Below are positions 24,094-36,400 of a DNA stretch of 64,000 nucleotides, piece after piece. Positions within the stretch are counted from its first letter, which is position 1. The number at the start of each line of letters is the position of its first letter. The notes beneath the pieces are model-generated. The model saw only the letters and a program-made list of their open reading frames with translations, did not search any database and was not told the DNA's origin. A program made the translations under genes and the position numbers. Source of the DNA: Stichopus chloronotus. Lineage: Eukaryota; Echinodermata; Holothuroidea; Aspidochirotida; Stichopodidae. The stretch is taken from positions 23,910,739 to 23,974,738 of the forward strand of contig SFZH01000008.1 in NCBI GenBank assembly GCA_021234535.1, in the 5' to 3' direction.

Positions 24094-24470
24094 ATGGCGT
24101 CCGTGGTTACATCGAAAATGAAAAGTTGCCATATCACATTAAGAGTTGCGCTTATCTGGATTTGTTTTAAATTACCGCATTGTATGTCGGAGATCAGTGA
24201 AACGAATGTACAAAGTAGACATTGGCCTTCTCCCATAACACCCGGCAATTTTGAAACACTTGTTGCGAACTTGGAACTAGACAACAGTGTAAGACTGGAG
24301 TCGACAGAGAGGAATGAGAGAAGGAGGTCGGAGACAAGGACCAAACGGATCAGAAATTTCGTATCTTGGAAGGAAGCTTCTGAAAAGTCTGCTGCGGTGT
24401 TTGACAATGTCCTCTCCTTGCAAAGTATCAATATTTTACAGATGTACATAACAGTAGGAAGCAACTGGAG
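24094..24470 (+). CDS. First coding exon of the twin-domain oxygenase
   Basis: Listed separately because it is 4.5 kb from the next exon and its assignment is less certain. It is open throughout, ends TGG AG before gtagga in phase 2, and so joins correctly to 28963. It encodes a hydrophobic leader, then a charged region (RNERRRSETRTKR) and SINILQMYITVGSNW. The long open frame on the opposite strand (23952-24464) has no splice signals that fit a gene, and I treat it as a shadow. An alternative would be that this exon belongs to another gene and the oxygenase starts elsewhere. Confidence 0.7.
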
Positions 24471-27400
24471 GTAGGATCACAATTGAGCTTATTCCCGAGA
24501 GTCCTCCGGATATTTGACTTGAGTTGGTCTGAAAACTAGAGAACGATTCGTGCTACGAATTGTTAGGCCTAACGAAGGTTAAGGTTTAGCCTAGCCTTGG
24601 TATGCATGTTCCAATACACTTGTAATAATACCATGATCATGCTTTTAGTGATGTACTGTTGTAACTTGTACACTATGGTAAAGACTGTAGTCGCAACATG
24701 GAAGTACTTTCCTGATCTCAAGGCCTAATGTATAGGCTATATAGAGGTTTTGCACGTGACGTCATAATTATCTCATCCGTGGACATCATGTAATAAACAG
24801 TTAGGAGATATTGTACTTACTATAGACGGAAGGGTTAAACTCACCAAAAATGCCAAGGCCTGCTTAAATGGTAGCTCACCTTACACCCCTTGTGCTTGAA
24901 TGGATTAGACCAGAACTTTGTGGGCCAGTACATACTACATGCCTAAGCCCTTATGTGGGGGCCTCATGGCATATATGGATTGGGATTGCCCACAGGGGTT
25001 AGGGGGGTGAGAAGGGTGAGATCCGTTAGGTCTGTCCCCGGTAGTTTCCGCTCCTGATTTTCCACCCCTAAAATCATGGGATGGAAAATAACGTTCATTA
25101 TTCACATTTCTCTTACATGTTTTTTTATTTCCAATTTTTATTTCAGTGGACGCTCTGTCACGTACTGTTTCAGAAATTTGTGTCAGCTATCGGACCTCGG
25201 TAGATATTTGGCAGTCATGCCATGGCATGACTGAATGTTGACTTGATGCCTCGAAAATATTCCTTAAAGTTAACTTGTCAAAGTTAGGCAGCCTATCTTG
25301 AACTTTCCAAACATATTTACTAAATGAAGGCAGAAGTTAAGTGTTTGAAAATTGTTCAACTTGAATTTCAAAACACGTACCATTTTAAGGGTACGAGTAC
25401 GACACTACTGATTTTTTGATAGACAGTGGTTGAGGCAGCAGACAGCATGCACCACCTGTAGGCTAAGACTAAATTTGATTTACAGTACATGCCCAATCCA
25501 TGTATGAGTGCACTGTATGGGAGAAGCAAATGATTATGCAAGGCCCGTACCCTATACTGTAGGTGCTGCAGTGCTGTGAGGAGGGCCTACTGGTACACCA
25601 AAAAAATTAAATCCCACCCAAAGCATATCATTTGCATATACTGACAATGCAATGGAAACGACCATGGATGGCAGCTAGGGGATCTAACACGTGTTACCCT
25701 TATTACCCCAACATATAGGACAACTTGCAACTTGGGACTCAAAAGTAATGGCTATTTCCCGGTTAAAGACTTCCGCTACAGTGTGTCATTTTTGATTCCT
25801 TGCCGAAGGCAGAAGGAATCTATGCGATGGTGATGTCGTGTGTGTGTGTGTATGTGTGTGTGTGTATGTGTGTATGTGACACTTCTTGTAAACACGATAT
25901 CTCAAGAAGGGTAACCATGACTGATGTCATACTTGGTGTGTGGGTTGGTCATATTGAGTAGATGATCCCTATTGTTTTTGGTGGAGGTCAAAGGTCATTT
26001 GGGGTCACCAGAGGTCAAAATGTGAAAACCTTGTAAACACGATATCTCAAGAACGGTAACTGTGACTGATGTCATACTTACTGTGTGGGTTGGTCATATT
26101 GAGTAGATGATCCCTATTGTTTTTAGTGGAGGTCAAAGGTCATTTGAGGTCACCAGAGGTCAAAATGTGAAAACCTTGTAAACACGATATCTCAAGAACG
26201 GTAACTGTGACTGATGTCATACTTACTGTGTGGGTTGGTCATATTGAGTAGATGATCCCTATTGTTTTTAGTGGAGGTCAAAGGTCATTTGAGGTCACCA
26301 GAGGTCAAAATGTGAAAACCTTGTAAACACGATATCTCAAGAACGGTAACTGTGTCTGATGTCATACTTAGTGTGTGGGTTAGTCATTTTGAGTAGATAA
26401 TCCCTATTGTTTTTAGTGACGGTCAAAGGTCATTTGAGGTCACCAGAGGTCAAACTGGAAAAACCTTGTAAACGTAATATCTCCAGAAGGGTAACTGTGA
26501 CTGATGTCATACTTACTGTGTGGGTTGGTCATATTAAGTAGATGATCCCTATTGCTTTTGGTGGAGGTCAAAGGTCATTTGAGGTCACCAGAGGTCAAAA
26601 TGTGAAAACCTTGTAAACACGATATCTCAAGAACGGTAACTGTGACTGATGTCATACATGGTGTGTTTGTTGGGCATATTGAGTAGATGATCCCTATTGT
26701 TTTTAGTGGAGGTCAAAGGTCATTTGAGGTCACCAGAGGTCAAAATGTGAAAACATTGTAAACATGATATCTCAAGAACGGTAACTGCGACTGATGCCAT
26801 ACTTGGTGTGTTTGTTGGTCATATTGAGTAGATGATCCCTATTGTTTTTGGTGGCGGTCAAAGGTCATTTGAGGTCAATGGAGGTCAAACTGGAAAAACC
26901 TTGTAAACACAGTATCTGCAGAAGAGTAACTGTGACTGATGTCATACTTACTGTGTGGGTTGGTCATATTAAGTAGATGATCCCTATTGCTTTTGGTGGA
27001 GGTCAAAGGTTATTTGAGGTCACCAGAGGTCAAAATGTGAAAACCTTGTAAACATGATATCTCAAGAACGGTAACTGCAACTGATGCCATACTTGGTGTG
27101 TTTGTTGGTCATATTGAGTAGATGATCCCTATTGTTTTTGGTGGAGATAAAGATCACTTGAGGTCACCCTGAGTCAAACTGTAAACACATTGTAAACACA
27201 GTATCTCTAGAAGGGTAAGTGTGACTGATGTCATACTTGGTGTGTGGGTTAGTCATATTGAGTAGATGACTCCTATTGTTTTTGTGGAGGTCAAAGGTCG
27301 TTTGAGGTCCCCCGAGGTGAAAATTTTCTAGCACATTATCTCCAGAAGAGTAATGTTGACTGATGTCATACTTGATGTGTAGGTTCCCCATACTGTTTAG

Positions 27401-30400
27401 GTGATCCCTAGTGCATTTAGTGGATGTCAAATGTCATTTGAGGTCACCAAAATAAAGGTTATTTGGGTTAAAGGCTTATTAATGTGGTGTTTCAAGCCCA
27501 GCAACTGCAGTTGATCTCATTTGTCATGTGAATAATTCATGCTTGTTATAATATAACCATGTGGCAAGGAATCACAAAGCCTTTAGGCTTTCTGGTTATT
27601 GGTTTCGATGATAATCGAAACCTTTGTAATCATGCATGGGTGTGTGTGTGTGTATGGGTGTGTGTATGTACTGGATGTTTGTGACGCCCTACCTTGTAAA
27701 CACGATATCTCAAGAAGGGAAGCTTGGACAGATCTCATATTTGGTATGTAGGTGTACCACATTGAGAAAAAGAACCTTATAGTTTTTGGTGTAGGTCAAA
27801 GGTCATTTGGGGTCAACAGGGGTCAAAATGTGAAAACCTTTTAAACACGATATCTCAAGAAGGGAAGCTTGGACAGATCTCATATTTGGTATGTAGGTGT
27901 ACCACATTGAGAAAAAGAACCTTATAGTTTTTGGTGTAGGTCAAAGGTCATTTGGGGTCAACAGGGGTCAAAATGTGAAAACCTTTTAAACACGATATCT
28001 CAAGAAGGGAAGCTTTGGGAGATCTCATATTTGGTATGTAGGTGTACCACATTGAGTAGAAGAACCCTATTGTTTCTGGTGAAGGTCAAAGGTCATTTGG
28101 GGTCAACAGGGGTCAAATTGTGAAAACCTTGTAAACACGTTATCTCAAGAAGGGAAAGCTTGGACAGATCTCATATTTGGTATGTAGGTGTACCACATTG
28201 AGAAGAAGAACCTTATAGTTTTTGGTGTAGGTCAAAGGTCATTTGGGGTCAACAGGGGTCAAATTGTGAAAACCTTGTAAACACAATCTCTCAAGAAGGG
28301 AAGCTTGAACAGATCTCATATGAATTGTGTAGGTGTATCTTATTGAGTACAAGGACGCTATTATTTTAATGGAGGTCAATGGTCACTTGAGGTCAGTAAG
28401 GGTCAAACTGTGAAAACATTGTAAATAAACTGCGTCAATATACTGGCATACATAGCATGGCAGCTAACATGTATACCAAACATACCAGGTACACTTAGAA
28501 AGGTAGATAATACTTAGCAACAAGTAAAGCCGTGTGAAGGAAGCAATTGATACCTGCTCGCTCGCTCAGGTTGTCGATCAGAGAGAACGCAACTGAACTG
28601 CAAACATATTCTAACCTTCACACAATGGCTTGTGCTTCATTGCCCAATGGATGGTTGCAATATACATGCTAGAGTTAGAAGTATGAAATTGGAATAGTCC
28701 GTGATTACGGGTTACAGAAAATTCCAAGACACGCGATTCAAGTTGTGTACACAAAAGCTGTGCACCTTGCAGGGCACATTAAACACAAATTAGCATTTTA
28801 GTAGAAAGATAAAAAACTTGGTGACAATATGGAACATCAAAATAAGTAACAATGTTTGTAAGACATGGAAACAATCAAAAGAAAATTCTCTTAAGCAGAT
28901 CATCGAAACCACAATGCATTTCTTCATTCTGGTTGATATTCTTTCTTATTCTTTCTTGATAGGTTTACATATCCTGAATCCATGCCATGGACTGCCTGGT
29001 TGAATTCATCCATGATCACCCAAACTGAAGTGAACGATGCATTCCAACAATTAGTTGATGATATAAAACAAACTCACCAAGAGTATTATCCATATGAAAC
29101 TACATTACACATCCTCAGAAGGTACATCGTTTGTATCGGTTATATAGCAATGAAACTTTACAGGTTTGATGAAAGAAAAACAAGTATAGGTATGAAATAT
29201 GCATTCCTTGTTAAATACTGTAGTGTGATATATGAAAATTTGAAAGATTTTGTAGATTTCTTTAATTGCAAACTGTATTTAAGCATTGTTCACTTTTAAA
29301 ATTGACTTGCATTTGCCCTCACTTTCAAAATGCCACATATTCTTTTATTGCAGCCTATACATGTTTATGTTGATGTATGTAGCTTGTGAAGTAATGTTTT
29401 GGTGATCCTTAATTTGTAAAATGTCCATTTGTCCCTCAGATCAATGAATTGACCATACCATGGTTGTTATACAGATATTCTCTTGCCCCATGTACAGTCT
29501 CACATCCAAAGTACAGACACACCGTATGTTGTAAACACAGTACTCTGTAATGTGTAATTCTGGCAATTTCCCAGTGACTCAGTTGCCTCAGCCATTAAGA
29601 AGGAGCTCAGGTGAAAAGATTATACACACATTCATCTCCAGACCAACCTTGTCCAAAGTTTGATACCATTCATAGTACACACATGTACGCATCAAGTTAC
29701 AGCATCATGTATCCCATATGGGATCATGTGTGAAGATGTTGCTGGTATCCACAGATCAACTTCAATAAACAATACTTACACAAGACCAGTCCAAACTCTT
29801 TTGTGAAAACTGCAGTTAATGCTCTATGGTTAAAAAAAAAAGCGACTGCAGCAGATCAGTGATTTTCCACAGTAATACTTTCATTTTTTCCAATTTCTGT
29901 ATGTTTCTGGCTGTACACATTATGTTCTTGCTTCTATAATTGTTAAGTGTTGCTGAAAATATCATGGCAACAGCTCAACATGCTTTCATAAACATTTAGT
30001 AAGTGGTCAGTGGTACACTTGGTAAACTGAGACCATTAATTTTCAGTGCTAGTTCTTTCTTTGGCAGTTTGGTGGTAATAAGCTTGGTCACCCTGTGAAA
30101 AGGTTGCTGTTAAATATAGGCAGTGTACAGTACTGTTGTTTAATCCATATGCTGGAGGTTGTAGCCTATATTGGTTACAGTAGCTCTTACATCCATGGTA
30201 TTCATGTACATACTTAAATTATATAAATTAAAACTAACTGGTATCACATAATATTGTATAATTTTATTATTCCTTTTCAGGGGGGACACAACTGGTGTCG
30301 TTCAAGGAGATCCAGATGAAATTATTCTTCTTTATTTCTTGAAGGATAGCTGGCAGGTTAATTCATATGGAGAGTTAATTCTCTATCAAGAAGATGAAAT

Positions 30401-33400
30401 AGTCATGTCAGTGAAACCCTCCTTCAACCGTGCTGTTGTCTGGAATGGCTCTTTAGGTATGTGCTCCCAACTATGGAACTGCAAGAAGTTGAAACCCGGA
30501 GAATGTAGTCATGCTTTCATTCTTTTCACATAATAACAGTATGTGGTCAGGTATAGACAGGGAATAATTTAGTGTTTAAATTTTGTGTAGCAGTAAATTT
30601 GGGGGACTGTTTTGGTCTTTGTGAAACTATTGGTGAAAACAAAATGGTTGTGCATTCAAAAACATTGTTGCACATGTTCATTTACATAGCAATTTAGCCT
30701 GCTTGTGTTGCAAATTGTAATGGGATACTGGATAAGTTATTCTCTGGTGGATCTAGAATTTTGAGGAAGTAGGAATGCACACACCATTGGCTGAAACCAC
30801 AAAAAGGGACGGGGGATTTGGGTTTTCCCCAATGAATTCTAGATGCACTTAGATGCAATTTTCTAGTATTTTTCCATATCTATTTACTCTTTTCTTTTGG
30901 AGTATTTAAAAGAAATTGTTGATCATCGATGGGGGGGTATGTGTATAGCCCGATTTGAATCTTAGCCTGATGTTAAGGAGAGTTCATGACAGTGTGCAAC
31001 ACATACAAGTGCTTTGTCAACATTCATCATTTACCACATGTACAGCATACCATTTGTTACATGTACAGCATATCATTTGTTATGCATACAGCATATCACT
31101 TGCTACATGTACAGCATAGCATTTGCTACGTACAGCATATCATTTGCTATATGTACAGCACGTCCAGCGTGCTACATATTTGAGAACAATGGGACAGAAA
31201 TCATGTTCAATTGTTATTTGTTTTCTAAAATCTCGCTGCAGCCTACCATCAGAAATCACCAAGTATGAATTACATGAAGTCTTTGTACTTTCTCATGATT
31301 AAGTACACTATTAACAAGACAAAAGTGGAAGCATGTGAAGCCAAAAGGCTCGAGTGGCTGGACGAAAAGGAGTTTGCAGAGGAGGGCTTGTTTAATTCTA
31401 TGATGGACGGACATCATCATTATGAAAGTCTTAACATAGCTGAGCATAGGATTAAGGTATGTCTACACTATTGATGATTATGATGTATGTGTGTGTATGT
31501 GTGTGTAATGTCCGGGAAAGACTACATTGCAAAATGTGAAGATTGGACACTTTGGCATGCAAGGACCCTATTGTTTTTGGTGGTCAAAGGTCATATGAGG
31601 TCAACAAAAGTTAATGTTAAACCTTGCATCTATACATGAAATCTCAAGAGTGGAAGCTCTGACAAATTTCAAATTTTTGCAAGTTGTCCCAAAAAGAGTG
31701 CAAGTTTCAAATTTTTGCAAGTGGTCCCAAAAAGAGTGCAAGAAAGTAAGTATTTGTGGTTGTAATCAAATATCATTTGGCCAGGATTAACAGATCTGTG
31801 TCAAATTTGTGGTGGACCCAGTTAGTTTATAGAAGGAAAAGTAATGTTAACCTTTTCATGTATGGTCTCCTGGTGTAGTGGATAAAGGAACCTTTGTTTG
31901 TGATTTTGAACCAGTTAATTAGATGCGCTCAGAGGTCAGATTGTGAAACATTTATCATCCTACAATACAGTGATAGATGCCAAATATGAAGAAGGAAATG
32001 CACACTATAATAAATGAAAGGAGTCAGTAGAAATCGGTAGAGGCCTTAATTTTGTAATTTAGAGTACACCCAGGTCAAAATCATCAAATTTCTGAAAAAA
32101 TTTGTAATAATTTTACACAATTCATTAGTGAAGAAGTTTGAGCAGTTTGATATTTAGTATGCATTTGTAGAATATTGAGTGGATTACTGTACAGTATGTC
32201 TCATTTTTGGTGATGTTCAAATCTTGAATAAAATTGACACTGAAAGGCGGGCAGGATGTCCCAAGATGGTTTGTCCAAGATTGTAGATAGGTTCAATTCT
32301 TTATCAGCTACTGTAGGCTAAAATTATTTGACAACTTTGGACTCCTCCTGTTTTATAGCAGATGCAAAAATGCACTATCATTACAGAGCATGTAAGCTAT
32401 CTCGTTCTGTTTAATTGAAACCACAATTTGCACGTCTGTATTCAGTTGAAGGGAATGATCGCTGGACAGTAATACTTCATAGAAATTAGAATGCATTTTT
32501 CTCATCAAATTTGTACATTGCATTATGGGTAATGATGTCATTCAGGCACATTTACTTGAATATCCTTGTATTTCTTTGTTTATAATCTTGACTGTCTTTA
32601 AAGGGAAATAGGGCGTATGTTTTAAAGAAAACATCCATATTTTTGAAACCAATGTTTGTGGACGTAGAATGATAGATTATTCAAAATGAGGAAGAACTGT
32701 AGCCTTCTTTTCAAGAAACAAGCCCCTCACAGATCAAATTTCAGTTATTTGTTGCTCAACACTAATTTGTTCACCCAAACTTTTCAAAATTCAAATGATG
32801 CATCTTCCGTTACTCATCACATGCATAATCTTTTGAGAAGATGAAGCTTTGGTAGATGTTTATTGATGAGACTGAATGGTTTAACAATGATTAAAGCTAT
32901 TTTCTTTGCATGTCATGTTGGTGTATTCTAAACGCCCTATTTCCCTTTAAAGAAAGATCACAAGAAACTAGAGAGGTGTGACTTTTATTGTATGCAATAT
33001 TTTTAGGAAATCTTCAAGATACCCAATTTACTATAAATTTTGGCTTGTGTCAAAGTTTATGGTTAAGTAAGCTCTTTATTGGCAGAGAACAACAAAGATG
33101 TCTTCTAATGTTTGTCACTATTACATGGCATTTTTGCAACCTTGAGGTAACTGGGAATTTTTCTTGACCAGAGAAGTCTTCCTACCAAGAGCAATATCTT
33201 GATTTATTAACAAGATATTGGCGAGGGGTCTAAAATTCCTGCAGTGGAAAATTATTCTCATTCATTTAAAAACCCCTTCACTTGCCAATGGAATATTCCT
33301 GTCTGTCACTGCCGATCACTTTGTACCATACACAGTGGGGTAGTTCTTCTTTGCTGATGTAAAATGCTGTGGTGGATCAATCCTTTGTTATCTCATTTTT

Positions 33401-36400
33401 GATATAAACTTGATATTGATTGTAGCAGGATGTGCTGGCATTCCTGCATTTTCAAAAATGTACCAAGGACTGGCTAAGTAGCTATACTTGTAAAAAGCAG
33501 TAAGACCTACTGTACTTCCAAAAATAGATAAGAAATTGCCAAATTTGCAAAAGAAATGCTATTGGATAAGAGTTTCATGATGGTTATTTGTAGGGAAATC
33601 TGATAGGTATGTTTACCACAGGGTCAGCTAAAATTTTAGCCAAAGAAGTAAAATCAATCCTCTTTGTGTCATATTCAACACTCTGATTAGTGGAATTTTG
33701 CCCGTAAGAGACGTGGTTGATTGTTGTCTTTCAGGATAAGTTTTTGCCAATCAAAGAGAAGAGAAAGATGGAAGATTAACAAATAACGGCTACTTTTTTT
33801 TGGTCAGATAGCTCATCTTACTTTAACTTGAAAGTTGATGGAAATACGTAATATTTCTCTTTTTAACAGGACTTTACAGGTACAAATGGCAGGAAGATAC
33901 ATGTATTTGATGACTTGTTTCTGGCAGATGATGTAATAAAACTGAGGAACCATGTTGAAGATTATGGTGAGTGCAGTCAGATGATCGATTGGAACTTTGT
34001 GAAAGATGTTGTTTCAATTACTATCGAACTTGAAGAGTACTTCATTGGCTACTGGTTACATCAGCATACATTATCTACCAGAGGATGTAATTTGGATGTA
34101 TTCATTAGAATGTAGGATGCAAACTTATTTATTTGGACCTGGTTGCACAGTGCATTTATTTTTGTGACTTATCTTTTTTTTCTTCATATCACTTCCATTC
34201 AGGTGATTATTTCTTCGACGATTCCAAGGATGAGGATTCGGACAATGTCCAGTGGATATCAGCCTTTAAGATTGATCTGTTCACCAAGAGTCGACTTTGG
34301 GGTGTCGTAAAGAAAGTAGCAGAATTAGTTTCAGGTATGTTATACACACCTATAGGATACAATTAAACATATCAATGATACATGATGCAATTATACAACT
34401 GATATCAGTGTGGATAATTTATGAGTGCCTTATGATGATGATAGACCTGTAGAAGCTGGAGGTCTTTACCAGCCTCTCCCAAGTGCAATGATTGAGTTTT
34501 GTTTTTAAGAAAGAAGTGAAAAAGGTAGCAACTACATAAAAGCAGAAATTGTTGCTTTCATAAAAAATTTTTTTTCTTGCACAGTAATTTGAATTGTAAT
34601 ATATCACAAGTAGATTTAAGAGTTTTTAAAACTTTCAAAGACACTGTATTTCCTTCCAGATCAGTTGTTAATATACACATATAATATGCTGTGTCGATTA
34701 AAAATTGTCTCAGGGTTTGACATTCTCAAGGTATTACAGTGCAGTACCTGTGCCTATAGAGTTGCAATCAAGATTTTTCAAACCATTATTCTGTTTTTAT
34801 GGATGCCAGTTGTAATAATGTATATGTAGAAATCTCATTTATCAGCACAAAACCAAAGGTTGAATGCTTCAGCGTGTTATTGCAGTGTGCACTTAATACA
34901 ATGTTGGCCTAGCCTGTATTCTAGGATGCTGAGTTAAAGTTAAAGGGTAAAAAAGACCAGACTATAACAGTAGGACTTGTATAGGTACAGTATATGCTTG
35001 CTAACAGTGTATTTACTATTTGATGAGGTGTGCTCAGCCTACAGTAGGCAAACTATAGACTAACCACTCAAGTAAGGATTGACTGTCTTCCACGAATTAC
35101 CTAAATAACTCAAAGTAACACAAAATTTGTGAAAAAATATTTACTTGAATCAGTGATGATGTTTGACATTGCAATAACATGTAAATGAGAGCAATTAACA
35201 TTAAAAACATTATGGCATTGCGTGTGTGGTCTTCATCTCTATCAGCTGGTCAACTTATCAATATGATATGGTATAAAGTCAATCCTGTTATATGATGCAG
35301 TTTTCATAGTTCCCAGCTACCATACTTTTCTGCTAAAATCTGGTGTACCTGTTTCCATGGTTGGGAGATGTATGGTGCAATATGTTTGAGCATGAATACA
35401 ACTGCTCCCTTTTTTTCGGCAACTATACGTCTGACGTGTAATGTTAGTGATACCACTAGTAACAAACAACTAAAACAGCATTCAAAATCATGAACGATGC
35501 TTCTGGATTTTCATGACATTATTTGTGGATGTGATTTTTTTTTATTCTCAGGAGTCTCAACATGGCATCCGTATGACATTTCTTGTAATAACATTAGAAC
35601 ATTTGACAGTACTCAGAATCATCAGGACTGCGAGACGTGGGAAGATGAATGGACGTTCCTTCTCTACCTGAATCAAAACTGGACCGCAGAGTTTGGAGGA
35701 GAAACAGCCTTCTACTCTGATTTGGAGAACAACGAATACGTAACAAGTTAGCATTGTGTGTATGATAGTAGAAGCAAAGTATGCATGAGCATAACCAAAG
35801 TATAGTCAAATTGTGTTCATGTCAGAGATGAGAGTGGGAACATAGTATAGGAGCAGTAAGCAGAGTGGTTAATGTGATATTGTAAGATAGCAGATGTATT
35901 TAATGTAATCAACTATGCAAATGAAACAATCAGGAGGGTTTTGTAACAGTTTGATATGAACATGTTGTATGTAACATTCACTGAAATACTCTAGAAAATA
36001 GACATGATGAATATGTAAATAGAAGAATTATGTATAATAATCTAAACCCAATTGTAAAGAATGTAAGCTCATCAGCTGTTGAAATTGCCCATTGTATTTT
36101 CTTTTTGTTGTTGCAGGCATCAAACCAAAGTTTGGTAGAGCAGTCATATTTGAGGGTATTATACCACATTCAGCACGACCACCAACTTCAGTTCATCTTG
36201 GACCAAGGTTTGTATTCCTGTGAAATCCTGTTAGTGTTATAATACTCTAATATGAAGAGTGTTTGTCTTACCAGTGAAAAAGTAAACCTATTGCCACATT
36301 AAGAAAAAAAAAAATGATTTGTGACACTGTAGATTTACATTAATGTTACAAGTTTATCGAAGCAGGTTCTTAGTGGTTTGGAATGTTGTGGTAATAATAA

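Noticed and set aside
23952..24464. Minus-strand frame of 170 codons with hydrophobic stretches
   Set aside because: It is antisense to the first oxygenase exon, whose donor and phase fit downstream exons; the hydrophobic look follows from the opposite strand's codons.
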